DNA of 11,760 nt from JAHEJX01 sp041605955 (GTDB taxonomy: Bacteria; Actinomycetota; Acidimicrobiia; Spongiisociales; UBA5794), in contig JBFIXI010000089.1 of the NCBI GenBank assembly GCA_041605955.1, forward strand, positions 1-11,760. The letters run 5' to 3'. Made by a program: the position numbers and the translations under genes. Shown here one piece after another: positions 1-6,059 of this stretch. The first letter of the stretch is position 1; every line of letters starts with the position of its first letter. The notes under the pieces are model-generated. The model had not been told where the DNA came from, did not search any database, and saw only the letters and a program-made list of their open reading frames with translations.

Positions 1-1041
1 CCGCTCGTCGAGGTCGAGACCGACAAAGCCGTCGTCGAGATCCCCTCGGTGAAAGCCGGGCTCGTGCTCCATCTCGGGGCACCTGCCGGCAGCACCATTC
101 ACGTCGGCGACGTGCTGGCGGTGATCGGCGAGGAAGGCGAAGCGTGGTCGGCGCCCACTGCCACACCTGAGACCCTGCCGGCGGCGGCTGCTCCCAGCAG
201 CCCGCAGCCTGCAGCGGGCGGCGCATCCCGACTCAAGGCGGTGCCCCTGGTGCGCAAGCTGGCCAAGGACCTCGGGGTAGACCTAACGGCGGTGGCCGGC
301 ACCGGACCGGGCGGGGCGATCACTCGCGACGACGTTATGGCCGCCGGCGCCGCGCCCACAACGACAGCGACGCCAACATCATCGCCGGCTGCGCCGATGC
401 TCGGAGAGACCCTCTCCAAGCTGCGGCGCACCATTGCCGACAACATGGCCCGGTCCTGGGAGGAGATCCCCCATGTCACGATATGGGGGCCGGCCGAGGC
501 CACCCGGCTGCTCGAGGCGAAGCGGCACACCGGGGCTGGGCTGGATGCCCTCATCGTTCGGGCCGTACTCCCGGCGCTCCGGGCCATCCCCGTCATGAAC
601 GCCAACTTCGATGGAGAGCGGCTCGACGTCCGCCCGACGTTCGATATCGGGATCGCAGTCAACACCGAGGCGGGACTCATGGTCCCAGTGGTCGCCAATG
701 CCGGCGCGATGGATCTGGAGACTCTGGACAAGGAGATCGCCCGCGTGGCCGCCGGAGCCCACAGCCGGAGCCTGGCGCCGGAGGAGCTTCGCGGACAGTC
801 GTTCACGATCACCAACGTCGGTGCCGTCGGCGGCGGTTACGGCACCCCGATCATCCCGCCGGGAACGACAGCGATCCTATCGGTCGGCCGGATCCGCGAT
901 GAGGTCGTGGCCCGCTACGGTCAGCCGGTCGTCGCGCCGATGATCCCGCTCGCTCTGTCCTTCGATCATCGCGTCATCGACGGCGCCACTGCGACTGCAT
1001 TCTTCAACCGGGTGAAGGAAGACATCGAGCTGTCTCGATAG
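1..1041 (+). CDS. 2-oxoacid dehydrogenase E2 subunit (dihydrolipoamide acyltransferase), 5'-truncated
   Basis: The reading frame is open from base 1, so the N-terminus lies outside the window; 346 residues are visible. The first residues carry the lipoyl motif ETDKAVVEIPS, with the lipoylated lysine at bases 25-27. An Ala/Pro/Thr-rich linker follows, then a peripheral subunit-binding domain at about residues 81-115 of the visible part (start VPLVRKLAKDLGV), a second linker, and the catalytic acyltransferase domain from about residue 134 to the end. The active-site motif DHRVIDG lies near the C-terminus, with the catalytic His and Asp at visible residues 323 and 327. The family transfers acyl groups from E1-bound intermediates to CoA and forms the core of pyruvate, branched-chain 2-oxoacid or 2-oxoglutarate dehydrogenase. 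Which substrate cannot be decided here, because the E1 genes would lie upstream. A single visible lipoyl domain and the PSBD sequence fit a pyruvate or branched-chain enzyme. The class is secure; the substrate is not. Confidence 0.93.
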   Translation, partial: PLVEVETDKAVVEIPSVKAGLVLHLGAPAGSTIHVGDVLAVIGEEGEAWSAPTATPETLPAAAAPSSPQPAAGGASRLKAVPLVRKLAKDLGVDLTAVAGTGPGGAITRDDVMAAGAAPTTTATPTSSPAAPMLGETLSKLRRTIADNMARSWEEIPHVTIWGPAEATRLLEAKRHTGAGLDALIVRAVLPALRAIPVMNANFDGERLDVRPTFDIGIAVNTEAGLMVPVVANAGAMDLETLDKEIARVAAGAHSRSLAPEELRGQSFTITNVGAVGGGYGTPIIPPGTTAILSVGRIRDEVVARYGQPVVAPMIPLALSFDHRVIDGATATAFFNRVKEDIELSR

Positions 1042-1042
1042 A

Positions 1043-1116
1043 TGCGATTCGAGTCGCTGCGTCGCTCGCGCTGCTCTCAACCGGCGACGGAGCGCAGACG
1101 TGACTTGCGATTCGAG
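1043..1116. repeat. 11-bp direct repeat pair in the E2-regulator gap
   Basis: TGCGATTCGAG occurs at 1043-1053 and again at 1106-1116, 63 bp apart, between the E2 stop and the regulator gene. The second copy lies just upstream of the proposed -35 box at 1127. The sequence is identical in both copies. A role is not known; it could be a binding site pair or a trace of a small duplication. Confidence 0.4.
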
Positions 1117-1126
1117 CAATTCTTCA

Positions 1127-1155
1127 TAGACAGATATTCATTAGTTTATTACTAT
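1127..1155 (+). promoter_or_regulatory. Predicted sigma70-type promoter of the regulator-nirK operon (leaderless)
   Basis: A -35-like TAGACA at 1127-1132 matches TTGACA at 5 of 6 positions. A 17-bp spacer separates it from a -10-like TACTAT at 1150-1155, which matches TATAAT at 4 of 6 including the key T1, A2 and T6. The region is strikingly AT-rich against its GC-rich surroundings. Transcription would begin about 7 bases after the -10 box, at or next to the A of the ATG at 1162. No Shine-Dalgarno sequence precedes that ATG. Both points fit a leaderless mRNA, which is common in actinobacteria. This is a prediction from sequence only. Confidence 0.6.
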
Positions 1156-1160
1156 TGAAT
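1136..1160. promoter_or_regulatory. 25-bp imperfect palindrome, candidate Rrf2/NsrR operator
   Basis: The left arm ATTCATTAGT (1136-1145) and right arm ACTATTGAAT (1151-1160) are inverted repeats matching at 9 of 10 positions, around a TTATT centre. The dyad covers most of the promoter spacer and the whole proposed -10 box, and ends one base before the ATG at 1162. The 25-bp total length resembles the dyads bound by Rrf2 dimers such as IscR (type 1 sites). A bound regulator would block RNA polymerase, so autorepression with co-repression of nirK is the natural reading. Binding is inferred, not shown. Confidence 0.6.
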
Positions 1161-1161
1161 T

Positions 1162-1560
1162 ATGAAATTGGAGCTGCTGCCCCGCACCGACGTCGCAGTT
1201 CGCGCCCTGCGTTACCTCAATGAGGGCGGTCGCCGCACCAGTAGGGAAATCGCAGCCGCTATCGGCTCGACTCCACGCTTCATCCCCCATGTGATGGGCC
1301 CTCTGGTCGCCGCTGGATGGGTCAAATCGACGCGGGGACCCGGCGGGGGCTACAGCATCGACCCGACCGCCGGAAAGGCCTCGATGCTCCAGCTGATCGA
1401 GGCTGTGGAGGGACCCACAGACGATCAGCAGTGCGTGCTGCGCGGCACGCCGTGTCCGGCTCGCGAGCTCTGCTCGCTGCATGACGCGTGGACGGCGGCT
1501 CGGGGCGCTCTGACCCGAGAACTAGCTCTCATACCTGTTATCCAGGAGGCTCAAGCATGA
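1162..1560 (+). CDS. Rrf2-family iron-sulfur transcriptional regulator, NsrR-like
   Basis: This 132-residue protein has the usual Rrf2 length and layout. An N-terminal winged helix-turn-helix covers about residues 8-70; its core SREIAAAIGSTPRFIPHVM is followed by the Rrf2 wing motif RGPGGGY at 58-64. A linker helix and a three-cysteine cluster follow at C91, C98 and C104 (C-x6-C-x5-C). His107 lies three residues after the last Cys, as in IscR. The start resembles NsrR more than IscR: RTDVAVRALRYL matches the FTDYxLRAL type, and Asp10 corresponds to the Asp that ligates the [4Fe-4S] cluster in Streptomyces coelicolor NsrR (Asp8). Such proteins repress NO-related genes and release DNA when NO attacks the cluster. 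The next gene, a NO-producing nitrite reductase overlapping by 4 nt, supports NO or nitrite sensing. The ATG at 1162 has no ribosome binding site and is probably leaderless. Family secure; NO sensing inferred. IscR- or RsrR-like redox sensing remains possible. Confidence 0.88.
   Translation: MKLELLPRTDVAVRALRYLNEGGRRTSREIAAAIGSTPRFIPHVMGPLVAAGWVKSTRGPGGGYSIDPTAGKASMLQLIEAVEGPTDDQQCVLRGTPCPARELCSLHDAWTAARGALTRELALIPVIQEAQA
1544..1549 (+). promoter_or_regulatory. Ribosome binding site of nirK
   Basis: A perfect AGGAGG lies 7 bases before the ATG at 1557, inside the end of the regulator gene. It fixes the nirK start at 1557 rather than at an in-frame ATG at 1488, which lies inside the upstream gene and has no comparable site. 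Confidence 0.8.
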
Positions 1561-3215
1561 CTGCCACACTCAAACGACAAGAGGCCCCGCCTCGGGAGCA
1601 ACCAGCTCAGGTCCCGCTCGCGGCACCGGCCGAGGTCCCACCTCATCCCCACTACACGCTCGGCAGCATTTCCATGCTCGGTGTGCTCCTGGGAATAGCT
1701 GGGATAGCCGTAGCCGTCGGCGCACTGTTCGTGATAGCGAATCGTGACGCAGTCGACGGAGAACTGGTAGATACGCTGGTGAATCAGCGACTCCAGTCCG
1801 TTGAGCTACCTACGACGACCGCCCCGCCAGATACGGACGGTCCCGCTGTCGTTGTTGGTGATCAACCGTTCAGCTCCGTCATTCCGGATCTGGTGCCCAA
1901 GGCGCAGCTACAGCCAGCACCTTCGTCGGAGATCCACACGTCCTACGCTCCGGACGTGCCGCCGGCCATCACTCGCTCAACCCAGGCCATCGTCGAAGTC
2001 AACTTCGAGATCGTCGAGAACGTGGTTGCGATAGACCCAGCGACCGGCGTCGAGTTCGAGACATGGGGATATCGCCTGGCGGGTCATTCCGCGAATCTCA
2101 CCGGCACACCGGGACCGATGATCCGGGCCCGGGTGGGTGACTTGCTGCGCTTTACGTTGACCAATCCACCGACCAACCTGCAATCACACAACGTGGACTT
2201 CCACGCCGTCACCGGACAGGGCGGCGGAGCGGCCGACACCCTGGTAGCCCCGGGCGAGACTGCGACCATCGAGGCTCGCTTGCTATACCCGGGCATCTTC
2301 ATGTATCACTGCGCCGCAGGGGACGTGCCTTCCCACATTGCCCACGGCATGTACGGAGGGATCCTCGTCGATCCGGCACAGCCGCTGCCGGCCGCGGATG
2401 CCGAGTTCTATATCGTCCAGTCCGAGTACTACACACGCGGTACCGAACCGGGGCTCGTAGAGCTGGACCGGGCTGCGCTCACCGATGAGAACCCGACCAT
2501 GGTCGTGTTCAACGGTGCCAAAGGTGCCCTGACCGGTGACAACGCCCTGAGCATTGTCGTTGGCCAGCGGGCCCGTATCTACTTCGTGAATGCCGGCCTG
2601 AACCTCACTTCGAACTTCCACCCGATTGGTTCCCATTGGGATGCGGTGTGGCCGGAAGGTGCCACTCTGAACCCGCCACTGCGGGGATCGCAAACCACGC
2701 TGGTGCCCGCCGGAGGCGGTGTCGTGGTCGATCTGATCGGACAGGCGCCATCGGACATCATCCTCGTCGACCACGCCCTCACCAGAACGTTCGACAAGGG
2801 AGCCGTCGCCATCATCAGCGTCGGCGGATCTGAGAAGCCCGAGATCTTCGAGGCGATGACCGCCGGTGCTCCGGAGCCGACCGACACCACCCTCCCGGTC
2901 GAAGCCGACTTCGTGGTGGAGATGCCGGATGGTGCTTGGGAGCCCCAGGACATGAACCATCCGAGCGAGTTCGCCGAGACCGAAGACCCGATTGACTACT
3001 CAATCAACGTTCTGACGATCCCGGTCGGGAGCACCGTCGTGTGGACGAACCAAGACACGATGGCACACACCGTGACCGCAGTAGACGGGAGCTTCGATTC
3101 GGGCACGCTGACGCCCAACGGATCGTGGAGCTACACCTTCAACGCGCCGGGTGAGTACGAGTACTTCTGCGAACCGCATCCTTGGATGCGGGCCAAAGTG
3201 ATCGTCACGGAATAG
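1557..3215 (+). CDS. nirK: Membrane-anchored copper nitrite reductase with C-terminal cupredoxin domain
   Basis: NirK reduces nitrite to NO using type 1 and type 2 copper. This 552-residue protein starts with a Pro-rich cytoplasmic tail, then one hydrophobic segment at about residues 41-61, which would anchor the enzyme outside the membrane. The first cupredoxin domain has SHNVDFH (type 1 His211, catalytic Asp214, type 2 His216), YHC (type 2 His251, type 1 Cys252) and SHIAHGMYG (type 1 His260, Met265). The second has FHPIGSHWD (catalytic His355) and VDHALTR (type 2 His406). All known ligands are present. The short CAAGDVPSHIAHGM loop resembles AniA-type (class II) enzymes. A third domain at about 480-552 has its own type 1 site: His504, Cys538, His541 and Met544 (FCEPHPWM). 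It resembles plastocyanin or pseudoazurin and probably passes electrons to the catalytic type 1 copper. The gene overlaps the regulator gene by 4 nt (ATGA). No nitrate, NO or N2O reductase genes are in view. Confidence 0.94.
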   Translation: MTATLKRQEAPPREQPAQVPLAAPAEVPPHPHYTLGSISMLGVLLGIAGIAVAVGALFVIANRDAVDGELVDTLVNQRLQSVELPTTTAPPDTDGPAVVVGDQPFSSVIPDLVPKAQLQPAPSSEIHTSYAPDVPPAITRSTQAIVEVNFEIVENVVAIDPATGVEFETWGYRLAGHSANLTGTPGPMIRARVGDLLRFTLTNPPTNLQSHNVDFHAVTGQGGGAADTLVAPGETATIEARLLYPGIFMYHCAAGDVPSHIAHGMYGGILVDPAQPLPAADAEFYIVQSEYYTRGTEPGLVELDRAALTDENPTMVVFNGAKGALTGDNALSIVVGQRARIYFVNAGLNLTSNFHPIGSHWDAVWPEGATLNPPLRGSQTTLVPAGGGVVVDLIGQAPSDIILVDHALTRTFDKGAVAIISVGGSEKPEIFEAMTAGAPEPTDTTLPVEADFVVEMPDGAWEPQDMNHPSEFAETEDPIDYSINVLTIPVGSTVVWTNQDTMAHTVTAVDGSFDSGTLTPNGSWSYTFNAPGEYEYFCEPHPWMRAKVIVTE

Positions 3216-3228
3216 CCAGAAGCAGGGA

Positions 3229-3243
3229 TCCGCGGAACGCGGA
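3229..3243. terminator. Short GC hairpin between convergent genes, possible weak terminator
   Basis: TCCGCG-GAA-CGCGGA forms a perfect 6-bp stem with a 3-base loop in the 60-bp gap between the nirK stop and the stop of the convergent AIM24 gene. No T-tract follows on either strand, so a standard intrinsic terminator is doubtful. Position is the main argument. Confidence 0.3.
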
Positions 3244-3275
3244 CGACTGCAGCGAATGTCCTTCCCGGGCGGGGG

Positions 3276-4058
3276 TCAGCGCTGCTCGAACAGGGTGGAG
3301 ATCCCGCCGAGCAGCGAACCCTCGTCGTCGGAGCCGCCCGGTCGCAGATTGCTGACGACCCGATCCGCCAGCCGGTTGAACGGCAAAGACTGCAGCCAGA
3401 CTCGACCCGCGCCCTGCAGCGTCGCCAGGAAGAGGCCCTCTCCGCCGAAGACCATCGACTTCAAATTGCCGGCTCGCTGGATGTCGTACGAGATCGTGGG
3501 CTCGAAGGCGACCAGGCAGCCGGTGTCGACTCGCAGCCTTTCGCCGGTGAGGCGCTTTTCCACGATCGTGCCACCGGCATGGACGAACACCAGGCCGTCG
3601 CCTTGGATGTCCTGCAGGATGAATCCCTCGCCACCAAAGAGCCCGGCGCCGAGCTTCCGATTGAAGGCGATGCCGATCGAGGTGCCCATGGCGGCACACA
3701 AGAAGGACTCCTTCTGGGCGATGATCCGCCCGCCGAGCTCAGCGAGGTCGATCGGGACGATCTTGCCGGGGTATGGCGCAGCAAAGGCGGCCTTCTGCCT
3801 GCCCCCAGCCGCATTGGTGAAGTGGGTCAGGAAGATCGACTCCTGCGCCAACGCTCGTTTTCCCGCCTGTTTGAGCTTCCCCCACAGCCCCTCATCCGGT
3901 TGCGAACCGTCGCCCATCTTGGTCTCGAACGTGATGCCCTCTTCCAGGTACATCATCGTGCCCGCCTCCGCGATGACGGTCTCCGTTGGATCCAGCTCGA
4001 TCTCGACGAACTGCAGATCATCTCCCTGAATGGTGTAGTCGACCTGATGGCTCCTCAT
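3276..4058 (-). CDS. AIM24 / TIGR00266 family protein
   Basis: This 260-residue protein matches the AIM24 family (TIGR00266, formerly DUF124), a beta-rich domain common in bacteria with no settled biochemical role; the yeast namesake is a mitochondrial inner-membrane protein. It opens with a typical family start (VDYTIQGDDLQFVEIELDP, then EAGTMMYLEEGI). It carries two related repeats, FGGEGFILQDIQGDG and FGGEGLFLATLQGAG, spaced about 80 residues apart. There is no signal peptide and no convincing membrane helix. I chose the ATG at 4058 because the family homology begins there and GGGGGT lies just upstream; an in-frame ATG at 4121 would add 21 unrelated residues. It is convergent with nirK and lies 133 bp downstream of the RTX-like gene on the same strand, probably as a separate unit. 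Family assignment is firm; function is unknown. Confidence 0.88.
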   Translation of the reverse strand: MRSHQVDYTIQGDDLQFVEIELDPTETVIAEAGTMMYLEEGITFETKMGDGSQPDEGLWGKLKQAGKRALAQESIFLTHFTNAAGGRQKAAFAAPYPGKIVPIDLAELGGRIIAQKESFLCAAMGTSIGIAFNRKLGAGLFGGEGFILQDIQGDGLVFVHAGGTIVEKRLTGERLRVDTGCLVAFEPTISYDIQRAGNLKSMVFGGEGLFLATLQGAGRVWLQSLPFNRLADRVVSNLRPGGSDDEGSLLGGISTLFEQR

Positions 4059-4191
4059 GGCACCCCCGTCGTCGAATGCAGGACTCGTTGCGATCAACGC
4101 TACCCGCGCGTCTCGGCGCATCGCCGCCAGCCGGATTGGCGACGGACACGGCTCGGTTTGCGAACCAGACTGGAGCGCTCGGCGCTGCGAT

Positions 4192-5064
4192 CTACTTGAC
4201 GCCGGATCTATGCCCGTCGAGATCGAACTGGCAGTCGTACTCCGGCAGCAGGCAGCGGCAGTGCACCCACGGATCGAAGCCTTGGCCCTCGCTGCCGTCC
4301 TGGCGAGTCCGCCCGTCGGCCCAGTCGTATAGCCAGCGGGCCGTCTCGGTGGCTGCTCGCGGATGGAAGCGGTGCGAGTGCGTCCATCCGGTGAACTCGG
4401 TCGCCCATTCCCATGTGGAGGGGATGAACTGCCAGAGGCCCTTGGGCACCTTACCGTTGGGATTGACCGCGAAGGGGTCCCCGTTGGACTCGCAAGCGAC
4501 GATCACGAGCGCATTGTCGGTCTCACCAATGTCGCCGAAGTACTCGTCTACGAGTTGACGCCACAGCTCCTCATCGCGCTCTCCGCGATAATCGACTTCG
4601 CACGAAGACTCGGTCTCGCCGATACACACATCGGCCCATAGCCCGCCGTGGATCGTGTCGTTTCCGTCTGATCCAAACGCCCGGTCGTGCCCGTCACCGG
4701 CCCAGATGACGTCATCACCCCTTCCGCCGAACAGCCGGTCGTGGCCCTGGTTTCCGTAGATGGTGTCGTGGCCGGCGCCGCCACAGATGATGTCGGCGCC
4801 ACCAAGCCCGCGGATGACATCGTCCCCGCCGAGACCTTTGATGACATCTCGGTCGGGGGTGCCGACGATGGTGTCGGGGCCCGGGGTTCCCATGATCGTG
4901 ACGTCCCAGCCGCGGCAAGTGGCGGCGGCCGCATAGGCGGGGGTCGGGGCAACGGCGGCCACACCTACAACGGTCGTGCAAACCATGGCCAGACTGACTA
5001 AGGCAAAACGAATTCGTGGGGTTACAGCGCTCATCCCCATGAGTATCGGCATCGCGAGGGTCAT
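4192..5064 (-). CDS. Secreted protein with RTX-type calcium-binding repeats and C-terminal transglycosylase-like domain
   Basis: The 290-residue protein has an N-terminal signal peptide: basic PRIR, hydrophobic core at about 19-39, likely cleavage after AYA near residue 45. Residues 59-150 hold about ten tandem nonapeptides of the GGxGxDxxx type, for example GLGGDDVIR, GGAGHDTIY, GGRGDDVIW and GSDGNDTIH. In this family such repeats bind calcium and fold into a parallel beta-roll after secretion. From about residue 180 a lysozyme-fold transglycosylase-like domain follows: VACESNGDP supplies a probable catalytic Glu192, and GLWQFIPSTW (209-218) is the conserved core motif of Rpf-like and soluble lytic transglycosylases. 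The Cys pairs around 269-278 may form disulfides. The likely role is peptidoglycan cleavage outside the cell, possibly calcium-tuned. The ATG at 5064 has a weak TTGAGAA site; in-frame ATGs at 5052, 5040 and 5034 are possible and would keep the signal peptide. It is divergent from serB. Confidence 0.85.
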   Translation of the reverse strand: MTLAMPILMGMSAVTPRIRFALVSLAMVCTTVVGVAAVAPTPAYAAAATCRGWDVTIMGTPGPDTIVGTPDRDVIKGLGGDDVIRGLGGADIICGGAGHDTIYGNQGHDRLFGGRGDDVIWAGDGHDRAFGSDGNDTIHGGLWADVCIGETESSCEVDYRGERDEELWRQLVDEYFGDIGETDNALVIVACESNGDPFAVNPNGKVPKGLWQFIPSTWEWATEFTGWTHSHRFHPRAATETARWLYDWADGRTRQDGSEGQGFDPWVHCRCLLPEYDCQFDLDGHRSGVK

Positions 5065-5113
5065 TTCTCAAACTGAGTTCGACAGAGCTTGCCACAATCT
5101 GCCTCGCCTCCCG

Positions 5114-5141
5114 TCGATTTCGAGCAGCCATCCTCGATTTC
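5114..5141. repeat. 20-bp-phased direct repeat in the divergent RTX/serB intergenic region
   Basis: TCGATTTC occurs at 5114-5121 and 5134-5141, with CAG in register after both copies (5125-5127 and 5145-5147). The 20-bp period is close to two helical turns, so both copies face the same side of the DNA. The gap lies between two divergent genes (5065-5174), where regulators commonly bind. No good promoter boxes could be assigned. Function is unproven. Confidence 0.35.
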
Positions 5142-5174
5142 AGACAGGCGTCGAGCTGTGGCAGGATTATCGAC

Positions 5175-6059
5175 ATGCCCTTCGAGGCCGCGCCCTCGGG
5201 CCGGGTTCGCTGGCCCGGGTTTTCTCATGTCGTTTTCGACTGCGACTCCACACTCTCCTCAGTGGAGGGAATCGACGTGCTCGCAGCCAGCCTCGGCCTC
5301 GAGGAGGAAGTGGCTTCCATGACCGACGCCGCCATGGCGGGAGAGGTCGACCTCGAGGAGGTGTACGGGGCCCGGCTCGCCATGCTGCAGCCGAGCCGCC
5401 AATCGGTCGCCGAGCTACGCTCCGCCTACAAGCGGCACGTCGTGGACGATGCGCGGGAGGTCATAGCCGCGCTCCACGAGCTCGAGATCGCGGTCTACAT
5501 CGTCAGCGGAGGACTCGCCGAGCCAGTGGAGGAGTTCGCCATACATCTCGGCGTCGCCCCGGACAATGTGCGCGCCGTGGCAGCCCGCCACGACGGCCTC
5601 AGCGGCCAGTGGTGGCTGAGCAGCCAGGGACCCGTCGATCAGGACTACGCCGGATACGACGGCGGTGCGCTCACTCGCAGCGACGGCAAGGCCGACGTGA
5701 TTGCCGCCCTGTTGGACGGCAAGCCGGGAGCATCCATGCTCGTCGGCGACGGTGCCAGCGATCTCCACGCCGCGGCCGCCGTCGATCTCTTCGTGGGCTT
5801 TGGTGGGGTGGTGCGCCGCGAGCACGTGGCCGCCCACGCCGCGGTGTATGTCGACGCGGCGACACTGGCGCCCGTCCTGCCGATAGCCGCCGGCCCGGGC
5901 GGGGCCGAACGACTCGAAAGCCAGGCGGCGCGCCGGGTCTTCGCCAAGGGAGCTCATCTCATCGAGACTGGGGCGGTGACGGTGCGCGACGCCCGCCAGC
6001 GTGAACAACTGATCGCTACATTGAGCGGCCTGAACCGACAGGAGACACCACGTGGGTAA
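5175..6059 (+). CDS. serB: Phosphoserine phosphatase (HAD family)
   Basis: The enzyme hydrolyses O-phosphoserine to serine, the last step of the phosphorylated serine pathway, in the cytoplasm. The 294-residue sequence shows HAD motif I FDCDSTLSS with nucleophile Asp22 and acid/base Asp24. The cap signature MTDAAMAGEVDLEE lies near residue 49. Motif II is IVSGG with Ser111, motif III is Lys172 in SDGKADV, and motif IV is VGDGASD with Asp192 and Asp196. The motif set and cap are those of SerB rather than a general HAD hydrolase. After the core (about residue 230) a roughly 60-residue tail has no motif I recognise. There is no N-terminal ACT domain, unlike mycobacterial SerB2. The ATG at 5175 is preceded by GCAGGA. 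The stop overlaps the serA start by 8 nt, so the pair is probably translationally coupled. Functional confidence is high. Confidence 0.9.
   Translation: MPFEAAPSGRVRWPGFSHVVFDCDSTLSSVEGIDVLAASLGLEEEVASMTDAAMAGEVDLEEVYGARLAMLQPSRQSVAELRSAYKRHVVDDAREVIAALHELEIAVYIVSGGLAEPVEEFAIHLGVAPDNVRAVAARHDGLSGQWWLSSQGPVDQDYAGYDGGALTRSDGKADVIAALLDGKPGASMLVGDGASDLHAAAAVDLFVGFGGVVRREHVAAHAAVYVDAATLAPVLPIAAGPGGAERLESQAARRVFAKGAHLIETGAVTVRDARQREQLIATLSGLNRQETPRG

Noticed and set aside
1488..1556. Earlier in-frame start for nirK at 1488
   Set aside because: It would lie inside the regulator gene without a ribosome site; the ATG at 1557 has a perfect AGGAGG at 7 bases.
4174..4186. AGCGC-TCG-GCGCT hairpin just after the RTX-like gene stop (minus strand)
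   Set aside because: Only a 5-bp stem and no T-run follows in the direction of transcription; too weak to call a terminator.
4690..4890. Periodic 27-base pattern considered as a DNA repeat array
   Set aside because: The periodicity reflects the nonapeptide RTX-type repeats of the minus-strand protein; copies are diverged at DNA level, so it is not a CRISPR or satellite array.
4976..6004. Plus-strand open frame of 342 codons overlapping serB in another frame
   Set aside because: The product is extremely arginine-rich, the usual sign of a shifted frame in GC-rich DNA, and serB in the other frame has full HAD motifs.
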